Shown here in pieces: positions 7,720 through 13,770 of a DNA stretch of 13,770 nt. The notes under the pieces were generated by a model. The model was not told the origin of the DNA and made no database searches. It saw only the letters and a list, made by a program, of their open reading frames with translations. Position 1 is the first letter of the stretch. Each line of letters opens with the position of its first letter. Location: positions 1 through 13,770 of the forward strand of contig DFFO01000028.1 of the NCBI GenBank assembly GCA_002369255.1. Reading direction: 5' to 3'. Both the position numbers and the translations under genes were made by a program. The stretch comes from Lachnospiraceae bacterium UBA3774 (GTDB taxonomy: Bacteria > Bacillota > Clostridia > Lachnospirales > Lachnospiraceae).

Positions 7720-8590
7720 AAACCTTTTCTTTTAATTTCTTGCCGAAAAGTCCGGTGGGCTTTATGACAAGAGTCAATATAAGAATAACAAAGGTAATCG
7801 CATCAGAAAGCTGTGATGAGATATACGCCTTGCTTAAGTTTTCGATGATTCCGATAACAACGCCGCCTATCATCGCTCCCGGTATGCTTCCGATACCTCC
7901 GAAAACGGCGGCTATAAATGCCTTGATACCCGGCATCTGGCCGGTGTACGGTCCGATCATGGGATACTGTGAGCACATCAGTATTCCCGCTATTGCGGCA
8001 AGACCCGAGCCTATAGCAAAGGTAAGGCTGATGGTCTTGTTGACGTTGATGCCCATAAGCTCTGCGGCACCGCGGTCCTCCGATACGGCAAGCATTGCCG
8101 CGCCGGATTTTGATTTGTTTATAAAAAGCATGAGCCCGATAACGATCAGGATCGACACTCCGATGGTAACTATGGTTTCTCCGGGTACCGTTGCCTGTCC
8201 GATCGAAATGACCGGAATCGAAACGAGCGACTGGAAATTACGGGAATTTGACCCGAATATCAGAAGCGCAAGGTTCTGAAGGAAATAGCTCACGCCGATC
8301 GCCGTTATGAGAACAGCAAGCTTTGACGCGCTGCGAAGAGGCTTGTAAGCAACCTTTTCTATGACTATGCCCACAAGCGTACAAAATACGATACTGCCGA
8401 TGATCGCCACCCAGGCTGATCCTCCGAGCGTTACGCTGAGCGTAAACGCAACGTATCCGCCCACCATGATTACGTCTCCGTGAGCGAAGTTCAACATCTT
8501 TGCAATTCCGTAAACCATCGTATACCCGAGCGCTATGAGCGCATATATGGCGCCGAGGCTTACTCCGCTAAGTAAATAGGATATAAACAT
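7718..8590 (-). CDS. livH: Branched-chain amino acid ABC transporter permease LivH
   Basis: This is the second membrane permease of the branched-chain amino acid importer. Its 290 residues equal the usual LivH length. The N-terminus, SGVSLGAIYALIALGYTMVY (8-27), and the motif MLNFAHGDVIMVGGY (32-46) are diagnostic for LivH. The coupling loop with SEDRGAAELMGIN (170-182) contacts the ATPases. A further conserved block, FIAAVFGGIGSIPGAMIGG (225-243), follows. The ATG at 8590 is preceded by GGGGGAGGAAGGA, a strong ribosome binding site. It is the first gene after the 135-nt hairpin-rich spacer behind livJ and the first of the tightly coupled livHMGF block. Confidence 0.96.
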   Translation of the reverse strand: MFISYLLSGVSLGAIYALIALGYTMVYGIAKMLNFAHGDVIMVGGYVAFTLSVTLGGSAWVAIIGSIVFCTLVGIVIEKVAYKPLRSASKLAVLITAIGVSYFLQNLALLIFGSNSRNFQSLVSIPVISIGQATVPGETIVTIGVSILIVIGLMLFINKSKSGAAMLAVSEDRGAAELMGINVNKTISLTFAIGSGLAAIAGILMCSQYPMIGPYTGQMPGIKAFIAAVFGGIGSIPGAMIGGVVIGIIENLSKAYISSQLSDAITFVILILTLVIKPTGLFGKKLKEKV

Positions 8591-8630
8591 ATCCTTCCTC
8601 CCCCTGCAAATAAATACTTCCTTTATAAAC

Positions 8631-8668
8631 GGGAAAAATAATAGAAGAAACCTCCTATTATTTGTCCC
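8631..8668 (-). other. Hairpin in the livJ-livH spacer, proximal to livH
   Basis: This is a 14-position stem with a single mismatch: bases 8631-8644 pair with 8655-8668, GGGA and TCCC at the base and AAATAATAG / CTATTATTT above. The loop has 10 nt. On the mRNA (- strand) the loop contains an AGGAGG-like purine run that is not followed by a start codon at proper spacing. It lies about 40 nt upstream of the livH start. It may pause or partly end transcription after livJ, or stop 3'-to-5' decay. A clear U-run is lacking, so its function is inferred. Confidence 0.6.
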
Positions 8669-8683
8669 CGGTTTTTTCAGTTG

Positions 8684-8709
8684 CCGGCTCCGGTTTTATC
8701 CGGAGCCGG
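8684..8709 (-). other. Strong GC-rich hairpin just after livJ
   Basis: There is a perfect 10-bp inverted repeat, CCGGCTCCGG (8684-8693) / CCGGAGCCGG (8700-8709), with a 6-nt loop. It begins 16 nt past the livJ stop on the - strand. After the stem comes CAACTGAAAAAACC, not a T-run, so it is not a classical terminator. The position, between a binding-protein gene and its permease genes, suits a stabilising or attenuating element that keeps livJ mRNA more abundant than livHMGF mRNA. Confidence 0.7.
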
Positions 8710-8725
8710 AATGTAGTTTTAATTG

Positions 8726-9934
8726 TTACTGAGTGATGGCGGTATAAACTCCGTTGCTGATAACCATGCCCTTAGGGGTCTTGGCGCATTCGCCGTCTTC
8801 GGTCCACTTCATCGTGCCGGTGACACCTTCAACGGTGATCTGCAAAATAGCCTCGGAAAGAGCTGTTCCGATCTCTCTGACATCAGCGCTTGCATCAGTG
8901 ATCTGAGCCTGCTCAAGAGCAGCCTTTATGGTATAAACGCCGTCATATGCGTCAGCTGCGAACTGGTTCGGGATCTCGCCGTAAGCGGCCTGATATGCCT
9001 GAACAAAGCTTTGAACGTTCTCTGCAGGATCGTCGGAAACAAAAGGAGTAAGAAGCATTACGCCTTCAGCAAGAGCGGCGTCGCCCTCAAGCTGTCCGAT
9101 GATTCCGTCAAGACCGTCGCAGCCGAAGAATTTGAAATTATATCCCGCTTTTGAGGACTGCTGCAGTATAAGAGCAGCTGCCTGATAATAGATGGGAAGG
9201 AATACGATCTCGGGCTGAGCGTTGTTGATGGCGATAAGCTGAGTATTGAAATCCTTGTTGTCAGCTCCTGAGAAAGCCTGAGCGGAAACAATTTCAATGC
9301 CCTGAACCTGTGCCTCTGCGACAAACTTCTCATAGATGCCCGATGAGTAAACGTCGGAATTGTCGTAGATAACGGCTACCTTTGTATATCCGAGGTTTTC
9401 CTTGATATACTGAGCTGCCGCAGTACCCTGGCTGGGATCCGAGAAGCAGATACGGAAAGCGTTCTCATGGCAGATAGCGTTTACGGAAGAACCCGAAGGT
9501 GTAAGCTGGAACATTCCGTCTTCGTAAGTCTTCTCAACTACCGCTTCGCAAGGTGTGGACGTAACTGTTCCGAGAAGAACCTTTGCGCCGTTGTCCTTGA
9601 TGGTGTTGTAAGCGTTGACCGCCTTTTCGGCGTCATGCTCGTCGTCCTGGAAATCCAGAGCAAGCGTCATTCCGTTTACTCCGCCTGCAGCGTTGATCTC
9701 ATCGATAGCGATTTGCGCGCCTCTCTGTACGGCAATACCATATACAGCCGCGGGACCGGTAAGCGGTCCGATGCCGCCGATAAGGAAAGTGCCGCCTTCA
9801 GCAGTCTTAGCGCGGTTGCTTTCGTCACCCTGTGCCGCCGTTGTCGTCTCCTGCGAATCACCACATGCCGAGAAAGCCGCAACCATAAGAGTCGCTGCCA
9901 TAAGCATGGCGATAATTCTCTTTAAGTTTTTCAT
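8726..9934 (-). CDS. livJ: Branched-chain amino acid ABC transporter substrate-binding lipoprotein LivJ
   Basis: This is the extracellular receptor that captures the amino acid and delivers it to LivH/LivM. The 402 residues begin with a lipoprotein signal peptide: basic MKNLKR, a hydrophobic stretch (about 7-21) and the lipobox FSAC with Cys24 as the anchor. A flexible linker rich in Thr, Ala, Gln and acidic residues follows (25-48). The mature domain has the type I periplasmic-binding fold of the Leu/Ile/Val receptor family, opening with IGGIGPLTGPAAVYG (52-66) and AIDEINAAGGVNG (76-88). VLLGTVTSTPCEAV and the VAVIYDNSDVYSSG stretch follow as further family landmarks. AGGAGGAGGT 6 nt before the ATG supports the start at 9934. 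It is the first gene of the operon, directly behind the promoter at 9992-10020. The ligand is inferred as branched-chain amino acids; other amino acids or amides are possible in this family. Confidence 0.93.
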   Translation of the reverse strand: MKNLKRIIAMLMAATLMVAAFSACGDSQETTTAAQGDESNRAKTAEGGTFLIGGIGPLTGPAAVYGIAVQRGAQIAIDEINAAGGVNGMTLALDFQDDEHDAEKAVNAYNTIKDNGAKVLLGTVTSTPCEAVVEKTYEDGMFQLTPSGSSVNAICHENAFRICFSDPSQGTAAAQYIKENLGYTKVAVIYDNSDVYSSGIYEKFVAEAQVQGIEIVSAQAFSGADNKDFNTQLIAINNAQPEIVFLPIYYQAAALILQQSSKAGYNFKFFGCDGLDGIIGQLEGDAALAEGVMLLTPFVSDDPAENVQSFVQAYQAAYGEIPNQFAADAYDGVYTIKAALEQAQITDASADVREIGTALSEAILQITVEGVTGTMKWTEDGECAKTPKGMVISNGVYTAITQ

Positions 9935-9955
9935 AGAGATACCTCCTCCTTTTTT

Positions 9956-9970
9956 TGGCGTACTTCGCCA
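9956..9970 (-). promoter_or_regulatory. Small hairpin in the livJ leader next to the ribosome binding site
   Basis: TGGCG (9956-9960) pairs with CGCCA (9966-9970) around a 5-nt loop. On the mRNA it sits in the short 5' leader and is followed by an A-run and then AGGAGGAGGT. It is too small and too close to the start codon to be a riboswitch. It could stabilise the 5' end of the message. Confidence 0.4.
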
Positions 9971-9991
9971 GTTAAAAAAATGGTAAATTAC

Positions 9992-10020
9992 AGTTTACAA
10001 CCTTTTTAAACTTATGTCAA
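9992..10020 (-). promoter_or_regulatory. Sigma-70 type promoter of the liv operon
   Basis: On the - strand a perfect -35 TTGACA (10015-10020) is separated by exactly 17 bp from a -10-like TAAACT (9992-9997, 4 of 6 matches to consensus). Transcription would start near 9985, giving a leader of about 50 nt before livJ. The region is AT-rich and lies in the 125-nt gap between engB and livJ. This is the only good promoter match I recognised in the window. Confidence 0.75.
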
Positions 10021-10027
10021 ACGTTTG
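10018..10027. promoter_or_regulatory. Palindrome overlapping the liv promoter -35, possible operator
   Basis: CAAACGTTTG is a perfect 10-bp palindrome whose left end overlaps the -35 element. It is centred on CG with AAA/TTT arms, like operators of LacI-family regulators. It matches only part of the CcpA cre consensus. Binding here would block polymerase. The regulator is unknown, and a 10-bp palindrome can arise by chance. Confidence 0.35.
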
Positions 10028-10059
10028 CACCCGATTTTATGCGGTTTTTCGGTCTTTTT

Positions 10060-10635
10060 TTATTCGTCGAAAAACCGATATAACGCCTCTCTTCCATCTT
10101 TGGTTTCCGCAGAGAACGGAATAATGACGGTTTGGGCGTCGGCGCCGAGCGTTTCACGGATGATCTTCAGCTGTTTTTGAAGCTGGCTGCGCTTTATCTT
10201 GTCCGACTTTGTGGCGATTATTACGGGCTTGTAGCCTTTTGAAACGACCCACTCATACATCGAGATATCGTTGTTTCCGGGAGCATGGCGTATATCCACG
10301 AGCAGAAAAACCTGCCTTAGCATACGGGATTTTACAAGATAACGTTCTATCATTTTTCCCCATTTTTCCTGCTCCTGTTTTGAAACCTTCGCAAAGCCGT
10401 AACCGGGAAGGTCAACAAAATATAATTCATTATTGATATTGTAAAAATTGATCGTCTGCGTCTTTCCGGGTTTTGAGGATGTTCTGGCAAGAGACTTGCG
10501 GTTCATCAGCGCATTGATAAGCGAGCTTTTACCGACGTTGCTCTTCCCGGCAAAAGCATACTCGGGGAGCGCGTTGCCCGGAAGAGAGCTACTCGGTCCG
10601 ACAACAGTTTCAAGTTCTGCGGATCTTATGATCAT
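10060..10635 (-). CDS. engB: Ribosome biogenesis GTPase EngB (YsxC/YihA)
   Basis: This is a small TRAFAC-class GTPase needed for late assembly of the large ribosomal subunit and usually essential. Its 191 residues match the family. The G motifs are all present: G1 GKSNVGKSS (30-38), G2 region GKTQTINF (57-64), G3 DLPG (75-78, in VDLPGYGFAK), G4 TKSD (142-145) and G5 SAE (175-177). The segment KWGKMIERYL (91-100) is a usual EngB signature. The ATG at 10635 overlaps the lon stop codon by 4 nt (ATGA), and GAGGAG lies 5 nt upstream inside the end of lon, so translation is probably coupled. It is the last gene of the clpX-lon-engB block, an order conserved in many Firmicutes. No clear terminator follows on this strand before the liv promoter. 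Confidence 0.97.
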   Translation of the reverse strand: MIIRSAELETVVGPSSSLPGNALPEYAFAGKSNVGKSSLINALMNRKSLARTSSKPGKTQTINFYNINNELYFVDLPGYGFAKVSKQEQEKWGKMIERYLVKSRMLRQVFLLVDIRHAPGNNDISMYEWVVSKGYKPVIIATKSDKIKRSQLQKQLKIIRETLGADAQTVIIPFSAETKDGREALYRFFDE

Positions 10636-12935
10636 TTTTTCTCCTCAAAGCAAAGACAAAGCACGTCTTCCATGCTGTCAGCAAAGCAAACGGTGATCCC
10701 CTCTGTGATCTCAGGCGAAAGCTCGTCCACGTCGGGCCGGTTTTTCCCGGGCACGATCACTTTGTGTATTCCGGCAATCTTTGCCGCAAGGAGTTTTTCC
10801 TTGAGACCTCCTATCGGCAGTATTCGCCCGCGAAGCGTTATTTCTCCCGTCATGGCAAGATCCGAGAGCACTTTTTTGCCGGTAACTGCGGAAAGCATGG
10901 CTACTGCCATGGTGATACCCGCCGAAGGGCCGTCTTTGGGAACCGCCCCCTCCGGAATATGCAGGTGAATATCGTTTTCCTTGAAAAAGCCGTCTTTTAC
11001 TCCGTATTTTTCGGCAATCGAGCGGATATACGTAAATCCCGCCTTGGCTGACTCCTGCATCACGTCGCCAAGCTGCCCGGTAAGCTGCAATTGTCCGTCT
11101 CCCGGCATGACGTTGACTTCTATTTCAAGGGTATCGCCGCCGACGCTCGTCCATGCAAGCCCCCTGACGATGCCGATCTGGTTTTCTTCGTTCGCGGGAT
11201 TTGTTCTTATTATTTCTTTCCCGAGATATTCCAAAACCTTTTCTTCTGTTATTGTTACAAAAGCCCTGTCTTTTTCAAGAATTTCCATTGCGGCTTTGCG
11301 GATGATCTGTCCGATGCGGCGTTCAAGATTCCTGACGCCCGATTCACGGGTATATCCGTGAATGAGTTTTTTAAGAGCCTCCTCTTCAAAAGAAACGCGC
11401 TCCGCGGTCATTCCGTTTTTGACAAGCTGCTTGGGAACAAGATAATCCTTTGCGATATGGAATTTCTCATTTTCGGTATATCCTGTAACTTCTATGATCT
11501 CCATCCTGTCGAGCAGGGGCCTTGGAATGGTTTCCACGGTATTGGCGGTCGCAATGAAAAGAACGTGCGACAGATCTATCGGAATCTCTACGTAGTGATC
11601 CGAAAACCTTACGTTTTGTTCTCCGTCAAGCACCTCCAAAAGCGCCGAGGAAATATCCCCCTTGTAGTCGGAGCCGGTCTTGTCTATCTCGTCAAGGAGC
11701 ATCAGGGGATTGCATACTCCCGCCTGTTTTAAGGCTGTTGCTATGCGTCCCGGCAAAGCCCCCACGTAGGTGCGTCTGTGTCCGCGTATCTCCGCCTCGT
11801 CATGTACTCCGCCCAGAGAGATACGCACGTATTTTTTGTTGAGCGCCGAAGCGACCGATTTTGCTATCGAGGTCTTGCCGGTGCCGGGAGGCCCCACAAG
11901 ACAGAGTATCGAGCCGCCCGCTTCTCCGGTAAAATGTCTTACCGCAAGAAACTCAAGTATCCTCTCTTTTATCTTTTCCATGCCGTAGTGATCTCTTTCA
12001 AGGATCGCTCTTGCGGATACGATATCGTCGCTGTCTTCGGACTTCTTTTCCCAGGGCAGTTCGAGAAGCGTTTCTATATAATTACGGCTTACCGTTCCTT
12101 CCTGCGTTCCGGACGGGATCGATGAAAACCTGCCTATTTCTTTTTTTATTTTTTCTTTTATCTCGTCCGACGCTTCCAGCTCATCTGTCTGTTTCAGAAA
12201 AACCTCCGCCTCGCTTTGTTCGTCTTCCCCGAGCTCGCTGCGGATGGCGCGCATCTGTTCGCGCATGACGTATTCTTTTTGATTTTTGTCGAGGCGTTCT
12301 TTTACCTGTTCCTGAATTTCATTTCTGTACTTTACGGTCTCTGTTTCCTTTGCAAGGAAAGAAAGAAGCGAGGCTGCCTGACCGCTGACGCCGTCCTGCT
12401 TCAGATATTCTTTCGCATATGAAACCCCGAGAGGAAGTCTGGTGCTTGCGATTTCCGCAAAAACCTTAAGATCCGAAACGGCAAGGAGCTGTTTTACGGT
12501 AGTTTCCGCCTGGGGATTGACCTTTGCATATTCCGCAGCGGCTTCTTTGAGCGCGCGCAAATAGCCTTCGGCGCGGTTTTCGTCTCCGTCAAACGGATAA
12601 ACGCCGAGTCTTTCTACTTCGCCCTCCATGTGGTCTTCGGTTTTGTACATGGAGTGGATAAAGCCTCTTTCTCCGCCTTCCGCAAGAACTCTGATAATCC
12701 CGCCGGGAAGCTTTATCAGCTGCTTTATCGTCCCTATGGTACCGTATTTTGATATTCCGTATTCAGACTGAGGATACTCTTCCCCCTCCATTTCCTGAAT
12801 AACCATAAATATGCGGCCCTGGTTTTTGGCCGCATATTCTGCTGCTTGTTTTGACGGTTCTCTTTCAAGATCGAAATGGATGAACATTTTCGGGAGAACC
12901 ACAAGATTTCTTAGTACAATTACCGGTATTTTCAT
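10632..12935 (-). CDS. lon: ATP-dependent Lon protease (LonA type)
   Basis: This cytoplasmic ring-shaped AAA+ serine protease degrades misfolded proteins and selected regulators. The protein has 767 residues, near the usual 770-810. The substrate-binding N domain opens with PVIVLRNLVVLPKMFIHFD (4-22). A helical region around 205-275 precedes the ATPase. The Walker A is GPPGTGKT (348-355) and the Walker B LMLLDEIDK (411-419). The proteolytic domain has the catalytic dyad Ser671 (PKDGPSAG, 666-673) and Lys714 (LKEKLLAAK). The 43-residue spacing equals that of the E. coli dyad. It is the LonA architecture, with the N domain and no membrane insert. The start at 12935 is only 1 nt after the clpX stop with a weak ribosome binding site, implying coupling to clpX. 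No separate lonB lies between clpX and lon, unlike in Bacillus subtilis. Confidence 0.97.
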   Translation of the reverse strand: MKIPVIVLRNLVVLPKMFIHFDLEREPSKQAAEYAAKNQGRIFMVIQEMEGEEYPQSEYGISKYGTIGTIKQLIKLPGGIIRVLAEGGERGFIHSMYKTEDHMEGEVERLGVYPFDGDENRAEGYLRALKEAAAEYAKVNPQAETTVKQLLAVSDLKVFAEIASTRLPLGVSYAKEYLKQDGVSGQAASLLSFLAKETETVKYRNEIQEQVKERLDKNQKEYVMREQMRAIRSELGEDEQSEAEVFLKQTDELEASDEIKEKIKKEIGRFSSIPSGTQEGTVSRNYIETLLELPWEKKSEDSDDIVSARAILERDHYGMEKIKERILEFLAVRHFTGEAGGSILCLVGPPGTGKTSIAKSVASALNKKYVRISLGGVHDEAEIRGHRRTYVGALPGRIATALKQAGVCNPLMLLDEIDKTGSDYKGDISSALLEVLDGEQNVRFSDHYVEIPIDLSHVLFIATANTVETIPRPLLDRMEIIEVTGYTENEKFHIAKDYLVPKQLVKNGMTAERVSFEEEALKKLIHGYTRESGVRNLERRIGQIIRKAAMEILEKDRAFVTITEEKVLEYLGKEIIRTNPANEENQIGIVRGLAWTSVGGDTLEIEVNVMPGDGQLQLTGQLGDVMQESAKAGFTYIRSIAEKYGVKDGFFKENDIHLHIPEGAVPKDGPSAGITMAVAMLSAVTGKKVLSDLAMTGEITLRGRILPIGGLKEKLLAAKIAGIHKVIVPGKNRPDVDELSPEITEGITVCFADSMEDVLCLCFEEKK

Positions 12936-12936
12936 A

Positions 12937-13770
12937 TTATGCCGTTATCTCTATATCCGGGACCTCGTCTTTTCTTTCAGTCAGCACCGCGGGGCCCGTT
13001 CCTTTGATGGTTTCCGCAGTAACCGTGCATTTGCCTGCCTTTTTGTTTGACGGAAGCTCAAACATCAGATCCGTCATCGCTTTTTCGATAATAGACTTCA
13101 GACCGCGCGCTCCGATCTTTCTTTCAAAGGCTTCATGCGCTATCTCTCTGATCGCGTCATCGGAAAATTCAAGGTCTATCATGTCCATTTCAAGAAGCTT
13201 CTGATACTGCTTTACAAGCGCGTTTTTGGGCTCTGTCAGTATTCTGCAAAGCGCTTTTTCATCAAGCATATCAAGAGTGACCGTAACCGGAACCCTTCCG
13301 ACAAACTCCGGAATAAGTCCGAACTTGATCAGATCCTGAGGAAGAACCTGCGCGAAGAGCTCTCCCGTTCCCGCCTCGGAGATATCCCTGACCTGAGCGT
13401 TGTATCCGATGGAATTTCCGCCGAGTCTGTTCTCGATGATTTTTTCAAGACCGTCGAAAGCTCCGCCACAGATAAACAGTATATTCGTAGTATCAATGTG
13501 ATACATATCCTGCATCGGATGTTTGCGGCCGCCCTGAGGAGGAACGCTTGCATCCGTGCCTTCGATTATTTTCAGAAGCGCCTGCTGAACGCCTTCTCCG
13601 GATACGTCTCTGGTAATTGAAACATTCTCGGATTTCTTCGTGATCTTGTCGATCTCGTCTATGTAGATTATGCCGGTTTCGGCGCGTTTGATATCATAGT
13701 CCGCCGCCTGTATCAGCTTGAGCAGGATATTTTCAACATCCTCGCCCACATAGCCCGCCTCGGTCAGCGT
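12937..13770 (-). CDS. clpX: ATP-dependent Clp protease ATP-binding subunit ClpX, N-terminal part outside window
   Basis: This is the AAA+ unfoldase that feeds substrates into ClpP. Only the last 277 residues are present; the zinc-binding domain and Walker A lie beyond the right edge. The frame is open to the edge and begins with TLTEAGYVGEDVE, holding the GYVG pore-1 loop that grips substrate. The Walker B region is IIYIDEIDK, followed by SGEGVQQALLKIIEG. The RKH loop appears in PPQGGRKHP. The sensor-2 region is KIGARGLKSIIE. The ClpP-docking loop, normally containing IGF, reads NSIGYNAQV here (IGY at 13402-13410), a conservative change at a key contact. The stop codon lies 1 nt before lon. 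Linkage to lon and engB supports the assignment. Confidence 0.97.
   Translation of the reverse strand, partial: TLTEAGYVGEDVENILLKLIQAADYDIKRAETGIIYIDEIDKITKKSENVSITRDVSGEGVQQALLKIIEGTDASVPPQGGRKHPMQDMYHIDTTNILFICGGAFDGLEKIIENRLGGNSIGYNAQVRDISEAGTGELFAQVLPQDLIKFGLIPEFVGRVPVTVTLDMLDEKALCRILTEPKNALVKQYQKLLEMDMIDLEFSDDAIREIAHEAFERKIGARGLKSIIEKAMTDLMFELPSNKKAGKCTVTAETIKGTGPAVLTERKDEVPDIEITA

Noticed and set aside
7740..8279. Long + strand open frame of 179 codons opposite livH
   Set aside because: It is a shadow of livH on the opposite strand, composed of reading-frame complement of hydrophobic codons. It has no recognisable family features, while livH is unmistakable.
9941..10020. Riboswitch or T-box in the livJ leader
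   Set aside because: The leader predicted from the promoter is only about 50 nt and contains just one 5-bp hairpin, too short for a known amino-acid-sensing RNA.
11091..11732. 213-codon + strand open frame opposite lon
   Set aside because: It lies fully inside the conserved ATPase-coding part of lon and has no recognisable domain; conservation belongs to the Lon frame.

Overview
The window looks like ordinary chromosome from a Gram-positive, low-to-mid GC Clostridia-type bacterium, plausibly of the Oscillospiraceae/Ruminococcaceae kind. The reasons are strong AAAGGAGG-type ribosome binding sites, two lipoprotein-type exported proteins, a Firmicutes-like RpoD with a very acidic N-terminal linker, and a clpX-lon-engB gene order typical of Firmicutes. 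This assignment is inferred from gene content and style, not from a database match. I see no mobile element, CRISPR array, rRNA or tRNA.

Layout, left to right. (1) A 5'-truncated gamma-glutamyltransferase lipoprotein gene on the + strand ends at 1796. It meets a convergent MATE efflux gene across a perfect 11-bp bidirectional terminator hairpin (1812-1843). Everything to the right is on the - strand, so transcription runs from high to low coordinates. (2) clpX (cut by the right edge), lon and engB form a tightly packed block (1-nt gap, then a 4-nt overlap) for protein quality control and ribosome assembly. (3) A recognisable promoter (TTGACA, 17 bp, TAAACT at 10020-9992) begins a complete branched-chain amino acid ABC transporter operon: livJ (lipoprotein receptor), livH and livM (permeases), livG and livF (ATPases). 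(4) The same tightly spaced run continues into a cytidylate-kinase-like gene and then rpoD, the housekeeping sigma factor. (5) After two tandem hairpins comes the MATE gene.

From livH to rpoD the genes are 14 nt apart or less, or overlap. At four junctions the stop codon is embedded in the next gene's Shine-Dalgarno sequence (TAAAGGAGG or TGAGG), which suggests translational coupling. The only wide gap inside the operon is the 135-nt livJ-livH spacer. It holds two strong hairpins and probably sets a higher level of binding protein than of membrane components.

No clearly undescribed system is visible. The points most worth a second look are rpoD sitting at the tail of an amino acid transporter/cytidylate-kinase-like operon rather than behind dnaG, the hairpin-rich livJ-livH spacer, a 10-bp palindrome overlapping the liv promoter -35, and an IGY in place of IGF in the ClpP-docking loop of ClpX. 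No gene-free stretch exceeds 300 bases.
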